Shown here one piece after another: positions 1-19,916 of a DNA stretch of 64,000 bases. The stretch lies in contig CM068580.1 of NCBI GenBank assembly GCA_035048485.1, positions 60,748,983 through 60,812,982 on the forward strand. The letters are read 5' to 3'. The number at the start of each line of letters is the position of its first letter. Positions within the stretch are counted from its first letter, which is position 1. The position numbers and the translations under genes were made by a program. The notes below the pieces were generated by a model. The model was given only the letters and a program-made list of their open reading frames with translations. It made no database searches and had not been told where the DNA came from. This stretch comes from Pteria penguin (taxonomy: Eukaryota; Mollusca; Bivalvia; Pterioida; Pteriidae).

Positions 1-111
1 AATGCACACGTGTATGTTATGAAGTAAACTCCTTTTCCCTATATATGTATGAATGATGAAGAAAAAATCTTTTCTTAAGCCATTTACATGTATATGAGAT
101 TCCATTCTTAG

Positions 112-1959
112 GTGCACAACCAACCAAAGCCCTGAAAATCTTTAACCATTTGGGTGTGGCTGGGATTTCTCGTAGAACTTTCCATGACCACCGAAGGTTT
201 TACCTCAATCCAGCTGTGGATACCATATGGAAAAAATTCCAGAATGAGTATTTTGCACAGATGAGGCAAAAACGAATTCCACTTACTTTGGGAGGAGATG
301 GACGAGCAGATTCACCTGGACACTGTGCAAAATTCAGAAGTTACTCTTTGGTAGATTTGGACTATATGCTTGTCATAGATATCCAGTTAGTACAGGTATA
401 TATAGTTTTTAGGAAAACCTTGATTTGAATAACTTATATTTTTATCTCAATACATTAATTGTATACCATCAGTTGCACATAACTAAAGTATGTTTTTCTA
501 ATTTTAATCAATTTCTAGAGCAATGAAGTGAAGAGTAGTATTCACATGGAGAAAGAGGGTCTGGCCAGGTGTGTCAAAAAACTGAAGGAAGAACAAGTGA
601 ATATTGGAGAGATCATAACAGACAGGCACGTCCAGATAACAAAATTTATCAAAGTAGAGATGCCCATCACTGATCATTACATTGATGTTTGGCATGTAGC
701 TAAAGGTGAACATATTGACAGTTATAATATTGTTTTATACAGTCTAGGTTCATAATATGTAGAATTTTGTTTGATTTTTTAAGAAATATATCAGTAAGCA
801 TTGTTCCAGAAATTCTGAGACTCTGACTTGGTAAATCTGTATTGTTTTTCAGGCCTTAAGAAAAAGCTTACTGCACTCAGTAAACAAAAAGAATGTGATA
901 TTTTAAATCCTTGGATTAAAAGTATCACCAACCACTTCTACTGGGTCCCTGCCTCTACACCTAATGGAGAAGGAGAAGTGATGTGGGAGAAGTTCAAATC
1001 TATCATAGGGCATCTGCAGAATATCCATGTTCATCCTGGAAAGTATTTTACCAGGTGTGAACATGGAGATCTCACTGGACGGGAAAGTGAAAAGCAGTGG
1101 CTGAAGTGGGGTAAGTTATCATGATTATTTGCAGTTAAGATACTGATTAGTGTGTTGTTGATGTGTGTAATACCTTATAGACTTCCATTCATAATCCATA
1201 ATGTGGATTTTCTTTTACAGGTACTTATCCATTTGTAAAACTACAAGATTTACTTCTTTCAAATCAAATGGAAAAAGATGTAAAGAAGTTGTCTCCTGGG
1301 GCACAAACATCTTGTTTAGAGGCTTTCCATTCCATCGTCAATCATTTCGCTCCAAAAATGACCGCTTTTTCATACCATGGAATGAAAACCAAATATTTGG
1401 TTTTATGATTTATTTCTGATTCTAAACTTAGCAGAACATGAAAATGTTAAGTGTAAATTCTGCTTTATTGATACCGTGTGTTATCAGAATTATTCTTTTT
1501 CAGACTGAAAATAGCAGCTCTCCATTATAATGAGAACAAGGAAAGAAAACAGGCGGTTACAAAAGCTGGAGAGAAGAGATATGTTGTTGTGTTTCCCAGA
1601 TACAAAAAAGGAGAGTACACCTTCCGTGACATCAAGACAGATTGCACATTCGGTAAGGAGCATTATAAGTAAATAAAAGTAGTTTGCTTCTGAAACTGAT
1701 TTATTTGTCATTGCTCTTTCTGGTATATACTACTAACTTTTATTGATAACTTTCATCTGCTTGACTTTAATAAATATTTAAAACTTATTTCACAGGTTAT
1801 GTACAAAAGCTCAAATGTGAAGTTATGTGGTTGGCAGAGAATGTAAAGCGCCATGACATGCCTGCCATAGAGCGTGCTCCTCCTCCACTCTGTGATGGGT
1901 ATGCTCGTCCGGACAAATTGGAAGCTATACAATCTTCTCAAACTAGATATGGGAAATGA
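112..1959 (+). CDS. Transposase-like protein, 3' part of a multi-exon gene (5' end outside window)
   Basis: Visible exons are about 112-395, 519-705, 853-1110, 1221-1399, 1504-1652 and 1796-1959, with GT/AG borders and compatible phases except between 1399 and 1504. The joined protein matches a family I recognise from fish and invertebrate genomes, usually annotated as uncharacterised and transposase-like. Landmarks in order are GDGRADSPGHCAKF, IHMEKEGL, ITDRH, DVWHVAKG, a Lys-rich ITNHFYW block, an AFHSIVNHFAPK block, AALHYNEN and a short C-terminal tail. Acidic residues in GDGR.D, TDRH and DVWH could be a DDE-type catalytic set; that is inference. After the fourth visible exon the only nearby GT donor (1400) leaves the next exon in the wrong frame, so the copy may be damaged or the border misread. 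The stop at 1957-1959 lies 32 bp from the stop of the convergent gene. Upstream exons are off the window. Confidence 0.7.
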
Positions 1960-1991
1960 GGAAATGCTGCCATTGACATTGTTGAATCATC

Positions 1992-3249
1992 TCATTTACA
2001 TGTATATTCATCAGCATACATGAAACCAGTATAGCTTCCATCAGATGAAGGGAAAGTCTCTCTGATCTTGTTGACAGCACATGCAGGAATAATTACTCGA
2101 CTTTCTTTTCCCAAGTAACTCCAGATCCACCTGACATACTGGCGATGGGTTGTATATCTTGAGCGTCTGAAAAATTAGAGGCATCTAGTTTCAATTTTTA
2201 TTGTATTTAAAGTATATAAAGCTGATGACAATAGGCAACACATGAGTACCTAAAACACTATAGTACATGTACTAGTATTTGTATGTTATATTGTGTATTT
2301 CTTCAAGTTTTTCCTCTTACTTTATGTATATATAGATATATGTATTTGTGTATAAATAAATCTCATGGAAGCCTTACTCATTTTCATTATGTATTTGAGC
2401 TCCATATTGCTGCCTGTAATGTGAATAGGCTGCCTCTAGAACATATTCATCCAGACAGACTGATCTGAAGCCAGGATGCTCCGTGATGCATTTTAGTTCT
2501 TTTCCATCTTTCTTATGCTTAAAAGCCTCAAGACGGGTCACAATCTTATGGTCCTCTTTGCAGCATGCACATTCTCTTGTAGTCTCCATGATGATGTACT
2601 TTTGACAGTGGCACCTGCAGTTGAAATTTTGTTTCTTGATTCTCGGATGAGTTAAATATTGTTCATTGCATATCAAACAAATAAACTCTGACAAAATGAC
2701 GTTTTTGGTTTACATTGAAACCCCCCCCCCTTTTTTTTTTTTTTTTTTCCTTATCTTTTCTTGATTCTCGGATGAGTTAAATATTGCTCATTGCATATCA
2801 AACAAATAAACTCTGACAAAATGAAAGTTTTGGGTTTACATTGAAACCCCCCCCCTTTTTTTTTCCTTTCTTTTTTTTTTTAACTTTGCTTCCGATTTTT
2901 CCCATAAAATGTTACTTTACAACTTTGATTCATGGAAATAGTAATAAAAAATAGTCAGGTATAAAATCCATGACACTGATTCTGAATACTTTATGGGTAT
3001 CTCATTTAAAATCACAAACCAATCCAAATTCTGCAGTCTGGTGCTTTCATGATCCTCGATGTCCATGGCGGGGTCCACCTCTTCATTATTTTGTGTCTTG
3101 GCGTACGGCTCAAATTGATACGGTTTCACGCCTAGGTTTTCTTTTCTAAATGGACTTTCATCATCGGTGTCCTCCACCTCGTATTCAGACGATGAACACG
3201 AGAGTTCCAGCTCGCAATCGCTCTCGTCAAAAGTTTGCTGTTCTTCCAT
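1992..3249 (-). CDS. P2X7 C-terminal-domain (P2RX7_C) protein, three exons, complete
   Basis: Coding exons on the minus strand are 3249-3020, 2614-2378 and 2166-1992 (642 nt, 213 aa), with GT/AG introns and clean phases. The N-terminus is very acidic (runs of D, E and S, about residues 1-65) and ends in LQNLDW. The second exon supplies the Cys-rich core: WCHCQK, RECACCKED, then EHPGF and VCL, with AAYSHYRQQYG. The third carries THRQYVRWIWSYLG and VIIPACAVNKIRETFPS. This is the pattern of the P2X7 cytoplasmic tail domain, whose Cys/His residues bind zinc; in invertebrates it often stands alone without the P2X channel, as here (no membrane segment). Function is unknown. It is convergent with the transposase-like gene, so it could be the second gene of one mobile element. 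The first intron holds a local tandem duplication. Confidence 0.85.
2633..2880. repeat. Tandem duplication of about 125 bp ending in poly-C/poly-T
   Basis: Two near-identical copies (about 2633-2757 and 2758-2880) start with TTCTTGATTCTCGG and end in C9-10 followed by a long T run. Both lie in the first intron of the P2RX7_C gene. The first copy begins a few bases upstream of the exon 2 acceptor. The homopolymer tract at the unit border suggests slippage or template switching. Confidence 0.85.
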
Positions 3250-3732
3250 TATAGTTGTGAAACTTGATCTTCCCCTCTCGTGACGTAAGGAGATGCTGCT
3301 ACGAAATACGGGTCAGCGCTGGCGATCGGTCAGATAAGCAGGTGTTAATTAACAACTTCCGAGCAGGCTAACTCGTTTATTATATAACTTCAGGAGTTTT
3401 GCATTTTGATCAGGAAAGTATTTAGAATAAACAAAAGTAAATATAGAAGAGCATTGCTCTAGTTCTTTAACGTTGGTTTTGTCGTGATTTACTGATTAAT
3501 GCACTTATATAGATGCTGCAGTCACTATATGAATAGATTAAATAGGCTTAAAGTCTAACACCCCCCCCCCTCCCGCCTCCGTCATAAAACAAAATCATAT
3601 ACTTTGTTACAGTACTGTTAATTTATTTGAAATATTTATCGTCATCCCTGAATATTTTGAAACTGATTTCATGGAACTACAATGTAAACACAAAGCATCT
3701 TAAAGGACATAATTTTGACGTTTCATTCTTAG
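3250..3732. other. Spacer between the P2RX7_C gene and the first phosphatase exon
   Basis: No ORF or recognised repeat apart from a C-rich run near 3561. The first 150 bp must hold the promoter of the minus-strand P2RX7_C gene, but no TATA box is obvious. No transmembrane or extracellular exon of the phosphatase is seen here. Confidence 0.5.
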
Positions 3733-13738
<10,006 letters not shown>

Positions 13739-15190
13739 ATATATTGAATTTTTATCATATATCAGACGCAGCTTTCTTTTATCTATAACTTTTGTCGAAT
13801 ATATGCTTATCATATGATGGAACATTCGCATTATGAATATGTGTCTTTACAATATGTATATTATAAATTGTTGTCTTCGAGATACGATATTACTATTGTT
13901 ACATTATTTCTTTATTTTTTAAGTAATTTAAAGGATAGAGTTTGGTAAATTTTGGTGTTTTGAATTTTTATTTTTATTCGTGGTTTGTTTATTTCATTTT
14001 CAGAAAGGTTCATTTAAATGTCGGGCTTCATACAGATACCTTTTTGTTACTGTTACACTTTTTATGAAATTATTCATTTCAAAATACATTGAGTTGGGAA
14101 AAAAACTGTGCATTAAAAGAAAGAATGAATGAATTGTATAATATGTGAAAAATACAAAGGACTGCACACTTCATATTTTTAATGCTCCATTTCTCATTTA
14201 TACTCGGATGACATAAAACGTTTCAGTAAATAAGTTTTCATTTCCCATTCCACATCTTTTAATTGTTGTATTTACTTGGTATACACAAACATGTTTAAAT
14301 ATTCATATATATTTTCAGTACACGTAATTGATATACAATACAAACAAACTCACATTTGTAAAAATTCTTTGAAAATATGACTTACCTTACCAAGACCATT
14401 ACAGAAACTCATACATTGAATATATCATATTTTGCATAATTAATGTAAATGTATAATACAACATTTTTACATAACTATAAGTATATGTCTATCTTCTAAA
14501 GGTTTTCAGTAGATAATGTTCAAATATTTTATAAAATGACATAACTGATTTTGTCCGAGAATACTATTCGCTTCGCCTTATTACACGTATTATCATTAAC
14601 TTTTCTATGCAATGCTTCTGTATGTTTCACATAATTTTTTTCAATAACATTTGATTAATCTTTTTGGGCTTTTTTGTGTGTATACAATACATACCGACAA
14701 TCTTTGTATCTTATTATACTAGTTAATTCTTAAAATATAATCTATGCTTGCTAAATAAATAGTAATAAGAAAATTTCACTTGGCTTTTAGCGATACGAAA
14801 TGGTTTCCTTTTTCATATGTCCACGGTTTTGCATGTGTAACCAAATTGTCAAAGTATACATAAAAAATCAGTTACATTCATGATTCATACCGGTTACAAA
14901 ATAGTTTATTATAAGACATTGTACAATGTATATATTTGAACATGCATACTGATTTATTGCACTATATACACTCTCCGAGAACTCAGTGATGTTCATGTTA
15001 AATCATGAAAGTATATTCTGTACTGTAAAAATAATCAAATGTACCATGATGGACATTCATAAAACCCTACAAACGGGAGTGAGACTAGGTGTCCGGGAGG
15101 ATTGAGGCCAAAACTGTGGACGTCCATCATATTTGTACGGGAAATTACCCTAACTGACATAATAGGAAGCATCAAAATGTATGAGGATGT
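13739..15190. other. AT-rich 3' flank of the phosphatase gene
   Basis: No credible coding region. ATTAAA near 14112 and AATAAA near 14754 are possible polyadenylation signals for the phosphatase mRNA, but nothing decides between them. Around 15060-15120 a diverged inverse copy of the GGTCTCACTCC-type tail may be present. Confidence 0.4.
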
Positions 15191-15194
15191 ATAT

Positions 15195-15265
15195 CCTAGT
15201 AAGGTCACGAGTTAGACTGCCTTCATGTCCCTCGGATAAGACATTGAAGGTCCTGTCACAGTAGG
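15195..15265 (+). repeat. SINE fragment
   Basis: Contains CCTCGGATAAGACATTGAAGGTCCTGTCACAGTAGGCTTGG, the middle part of the tRNA-SINE body seen at 17081-17311. Head and tail are missing. Confidence 0.55.
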
Positions 15266-15309
15266 CTTGGAGTTTTAGAAATTATTAACAAGCTTTTATA
15301 ACAATAATG

Positions 15310-16735
15310 ATTATATTTCAAATCGGTATCGAAGGGGAAAGGTATAAGACGTCTAACTTAGCTGTAGGGCAGAAGTCACCAAAGAGATGTACAAAAAAAA
15401 TTGATAACAAGGGCCCTCACTAAAACTAGTACGCGGAAGCCGACGCGGACTTGAGAAATTTAGATTTGAAAACGAAAAATTGGGATTTCTCTAAAAGTTC
15501 GAAATATTTCCTCGTGAAACTTTCTACATAAATTGTCGTGGGCATACTTATTCGTTTCAATGCCAGATATTCACAAATGAGGTCATAAATTTATAATTTT
15601 GAGGCACTTACTTAGCACAAACTCACTAAAACTAGTACGCGGAGTTTGACGACCGACTTCAAGACGGATATTCGTGCTATTTCATAAATAACAACATAAG
15701 CTTAACGGTTATGCATAGTATAAGTGTAAATGGATGTAATTATTTCTTGATTATGCTTTAGGTCGTCTTTTCTAACAATAAATCAATGTTTGTTTATATT
15801 TTGTGACAGCGGTTTCGATCAGTAGAAAAAGCCGACTTCGGTTTCAAACGGACTCGTGCCGCGGACTCGAAACTTACTAAAAATAGTATGCGGACTTCTG
15901 CGCCAGACTTAGGAGTTAAGACTGAATTAATTATATTAGAATACTTTTTGATTAATCGAGAAAGATTATTTGTAAAACAAAGTTAATACCTCATTTGAAC
16001 ATCATCCTGAAAATCTGCGTATAGTAATTGTAATATGTTATCGAAAGTGACGTCGGACACCTTCTTTTATTATCTTCGAAATCCAAAGTCAGTGTACTAA
16101 CTACATAATAACAAAACACTTTCTCCACAAATTTTCGGCCCCTTGAACTGTATCAAGTGGAAACAAATACAAAGAAGAATTTTTTGTAAAATCCACTATA
16201 ATTAATCTAGTCAGTGTACTGAGTTTTTTTTTTTAAGTCTGTAAGTCCCAATTTCGTCGTAGTGTCCGTTTGAACCCGAAGTTGGCTTCTCCTTTTGATC
16301 AAGACCGCTGTCTCAAAATGTAAACAAACATTGATTTATAGTCAATATCTATGTTCTTGAGCATAACTAAGACGTATTTACATTCATTTACACGTACACT
16401 ATGCATAACAACTAAGTTTATGTTGTTATTTATTGAAATGACACGAATATCCGTCTTGATATCCCAACTCGGCTTCCGAGGTCCGCGTACTAGTTTTAGT
16501 GAGTTTGTGCTAGATCAGTGCCTCTAAATGATAAATTTAGCCCTCATTTGTGAATATCTGGCGTTGAAACGAATAAGTATGCCCACCACAATTCATGTAG
16601 AAAGTTTCCAAAAGAAATATTTCGAACTTTTAGAGAAATCCCACTTTTTCGTTTTCAAGTCGGACTTTCTCAAGTCCGCGTCGGCGCCTGCGTACTAATT
16701 TTAGTGAACGCAATCAAGTAATGAAATAGAAGTCG
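15310..16735 (-). repeat. Old retroelement 3' tail, interrupted by a foldback element
   Basis: The stretch 15310-15411 (AGGGCAGAAGTCACCAAAGAGATGT..., TTGATAACAAG) continues at 16715-16735 (CAAGTAATGAAATA). It is the reverse complement of the tail at about 30570-30660, where CTTGTTATCAA and its surroundings are uninterrupted. That second copy serves as a paralogous empty site. Confidence 0.65.
15412..16714. mobile_element. 1.3-kb foldback (long inverted repeat) DNA transposon, non-autonomous
   Basis: The left arm from TCACTAAAACTAGTACGCGG (15417) to about 15860 is the inverse of the right arm from about 16250 to 16707 (…GCGTACTAATTTTAGTGA). Each arm is about 450 bp. Shared blocks include GATTTCTCTAAAAGTTCGAA, GGCATACTTATTCGTTTCAA and AGATATTCACAAATGAGG. 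The terminal motif ACTAAAACTAGTACGCGGA recurs inside the arms near 15625 and 16490 and, degenerate, near 15875. No coding region occurs in the central part. The flanks share CAAG (15408-15411, 16715-16718), a possible short target duplication. Superfamily unknown. Confidence 0.85.
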
Positions 16736-17080
16736 GTATCGAAAAACTTAAAACTATACTGGTGATAGATACCCTCGAGAACAGTCTGTCATAAGCAGTG
16801 GTAACAACCCAGTGGTTATAGTATATATTATAAGAACACATGTACCTGTGTTGAATTATTCACCATATGAGCATTTCGACATCAAGTGTTTTTGGTGACG
16901 CAGAAAGCCGAAAATGAACATTAGATGTGTCTTTGCTCAAGGAACCCCAACGAAATTTGGGACGACTCTATTCATTAGACAGTGCACTTTTCAATTTTTG
17001 TTCCTTGTTTCAATTGTCATTTACACTCGGATAGCAGAAAAACATTATATAGACATGAGCTTTGGATTCAATAACTACAG

Positions 17081-17311
17081 TCGGTGTAGCTCGGTGGATG
17101 GGGTGCTTCGATCGTGACCGTGAGGTCATGGGTTCGACTACCGCCATGGACACATCGGTATTCTCTCTCGGATGAAAGTCCTATGTCACAGTAGGCTTGG
17201 CACGTAAAGGATCTCTCACTGCCTCTGGTAGTGGATCCGTTGCAAATGTATAGAATCGCACCATATAAGTGAAATAATGGTGGGTGACGTAAAAAAAAAA
17301 TCCATCAATAC
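17081..17311 (+). repeat. tRNA-derived SINE
   Basis: Head TCGGTGTAGCTCGGTGG, B-box-like GGTTCGACTACC, body TCTCGGATGAAAGTC...GTCACAGTAGGCTTGGCACGTAAAGGAT, tail GTGACGTA10TCCATCAATA. Target duplication not recognised. Confidence 0.8.
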
Positions 17312-18040
17312 GTTATTTCTTTACTAATTGGCGAAATATGACTCATGCATCTTTAAAGAAATAAAAAACTTTAGATCGTACTTTTATGCTAGAATAGTGT
17401 GTCTTCTTGTTTTCTCTTTTCCGATGCCTAAAATGTAATTCACGGTGAAAATTGGCATCAGAAGAAAAAATTAAAGTAAAATATACCAGGTAAAATTTCT
17501 GTGTCAAAAATAAGATTCCAAAAGTACTGGCTGTATCATAATTTTATATATGTAGCAAAATAAAGAAGTAACTCAGATATCTGGAGAATGAAAGATGTGA
17601 AAAAATACAATGGAAGATTTAAATGAAATGTATTTACGTCTTATCTAATTTCTTACTTGAGAATATCAATCCAAATAAGCAAAATAAATGTAAAAGTCTG
17701 TATTAATTCAGTATCTGATATATGCATTAGTGCAGCTGATGATTTGTTATTATCATAATCTTCTTTACATCTGAACACTCATGACTTTGAAGTATGCAGT
17801 GTAGTTATCCAACTAAGAGATAGTACAACATTACACGAGTTATGTAACTTTGTCTGTCAAATAAGCTGCATAAAAATGTTCCAAGCATATGAAGAAAGAG
17901 TATTTAGCCTTAAATGTTCAGAGGTTGGAACAGAATTGTTAGTTTCTACTTCATTATCTTTCTTAACTTTCTGTTCTTCACCACCAAGGTTTCTTTTAAT
18001 TAATATATCACACTGCAGGAAAAGATACACAATAATGGTT
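17312..18040. other. Intergenic AT-rich stretch
   Basis: Nothing recognised; short chance ORFs only. Confidence 0.4.
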
Positions 18041-18338
18041 AAGCCGGTGTTGATCAGTTGATGAGGCGCTCGGCTCTTGACCGAGAGGTCCCGGGTTTGT
18101 CTTCCACAGTGGGCGCACCAATGCCCTGTCTTTCGGATGCGACAGTAAAAATAAACGAGTAAACATAGATACAGTAAAACCCGACGCCCTGAGTCACATT
18201 AAACGTGGTACTTAAAGGATCACTGAATGCTTGGAGTGTGTCTGATTGCAAAGGTATACATTTTTATGCAATGCATCGGGCAGACGCCGTCACCATTTAC
18301 GCAAAATATTCGTGAAGTGACGTCACACGTCAATCACA
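18041..18338 (+). repeat. tRNA-derived SINE with an internal insertion
   Basis: Has the head (AAGCCGGTGTTGATCAGTTG, GAGAGGTCCCGGGTTTGTCTT), the body (CTGTCTTTCGGATGCGACAGT) and the tail block (GGCAGACGCCGTCACCATTTACG). About 40 bp of extra A-rich sequence follows GACAGTAAAA relative to other copies. The tail is GACGTCACACGTCAATCAC. Confidence 0.8.
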
Positions 18339-18775
18339 ATATAGGTTTATGCAGCATGATTATATGCAAAGCTTCTGTGTTAATTGCATAAAATTACAGT
18401 CTTTAAACTCAGGTTTATACAGCATATTGATATACAACCATTAATCTATTCAGTGTATAAAGACGTTATGTGTATATGAAAAATATTTGGGATTTTAATT
18501 TGAGATATCAGAATCTTAATAATATTTTTCTGCAAGAAGTTTAAGCACTATCTGCAAAACATTATTTTGTAAGTATTTTTGATTAATTTAAGACTCTTAA
18601 CTCTTTAGATATATACAGCTTTTACCAACTGCAAATGACGAATATCTCAGATATGCAGGAAATAAAGTATGCTGGTGAAAAATATTGATACTGTCTCATT
18701 GTGTACGTGATATACATATATTTTCATAGCATATCTTGACATACGAAGACTTACATATCAAGTCATGTAAAATCA

Positions 18776-19036
18776 ACAAGAGACCAGAACAACATCTCAT
18801 AAAAGAACAGGAACAAACTTCATCGGACAACAAATCAGAACAACACCCCATCAAACAATAGAAACAAACCTAAACGAACAACACATCAAAACAACGTCTC
18901 TTCAAACATCTGTAAGAAAGATATACGGACAACAGATCAGAACAACATTTGATCAAGCAACAGAAGCCAACCTATACGGGCAACAGATCAGAACAACAAC
19001 AACTCATAAAACAACTGAAATAAACCTATACTGACA
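18776..19036. repeat. Minisatellite, about 51-bp unit, five copies
   Basis: Units begin CAACAGATCAGAACAACA and contain TCAAACAACAGAAACAAACC followed by TATACGGA. Starts are near 18776, 18827, 18878, 18929 and 18980, with a partial last unit. Copies differ by substitutions and a small insertion, so the array is not recent. Confidence 0.75.
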
Positions 19037-19504
19037 ACAGTAGAAAACAATGCGAGACACTCCTGTTTCGTAAATGAACAAATCAAACAATAAACAAGAA
19101 AAATAAAATACTCTTGCATCGTTAGTGCATAAACAAAAACACACGACATTGCTTCCTCGGAAATGCAGAAATATAAACATCTGAATTGAATTCTCTTAAT
19201 AACAATTATTTAAGCGCAAAAATTAACGATGAATATATTTGGATACTGGATTAAACAAACTGAGACCGCATCAAGAAAGGTACACTGCAACAACTTACGA
19301 TATGAGCAAATAACAAAGTATTATATTTACAGTAAAATTTACAGTACACCATGGATTTCTACACTTTCAGAGCGCTTATTATATAGTTGTAAATTAAACA
19401 CTTTTGCTCGAGTTCGGTTGTATATTGTTTGTGTATTTCATATCTGTTATATGCATCATCATATTTCTTTTTCCTCCATATACACTAGCTCATATATATA
19501 TATA

Positions 19505-19527
19505 TAGTAGTAGTAGTAGTAGTAGTA

Positions 19528-19626
<99 letters not shown>

Positions 19627-19629
19627 ATA

Positions 19630-19665
<36 letters not shown>

Positions 19666-19666
19666 A
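19505..19666. repeat. Palindromic compound microsatellite (TAG)n(TA)n(TAC)n
   Basis: About eight TAG units, fifty TA units and twelve TAC units in series. TAG and TAC are reverse-compatible (GTA/TAC), so the whole array can fold into one hairpin. Confidence 0.95.
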
Positions 19667-19717
19667 GTGGGATCATAACATCATATCCAGTTTTAATTTA
19701 CTTTCTTAATACGGATT

Positions 19718-19916
19718 AATTCTTTTTGTTGGTTGGTTGGTTGATTGATTGGTGTTTTACGTCGCTTTCAACAATATTTCAGTTATATCGCGACATGGAA
19801 GCAGGAGGTTACCAACCTTTTAAACATTTGCGCAACCCGGGAATCGAACCCGGATCGTCGGCGCCGCAAGCCAAGCGCTTAACCACTACACCAAGCCTTC
19901 CCCCAATTCTTTTTGT
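19718..19916 (-). repeat. tRNA-derived SINE, second family, with 12-bp target duplication
   Basis: On the minus strand a tRNA-like head (GGTGTAGTGGTTAAGCGCTT, B box GGTTCGATTCC) is followed by GATATAACTGAAATATTGTT, GAAAGCGACGTAAAACACC and an (AACC/AATC) tail. AATTCTTTTTGT flanks it at 19718-19729 and 19905-19916. The same family occurs at 39609-39777 and 54193-54324. Confidence 0.92.

Noticed and set aside
1201..1419. 72-codon ORF over the fourth visible transposase exon
   Set aside because: Wrong frame. The family-matching frame runs from the acceptor at 1221 (TYPFVKLQDL...).
19840..19895. tRNA gene on the minus strand
   Set aside because: Part of a SINE of the second family; the same head with the same body is present at 39609-39777.
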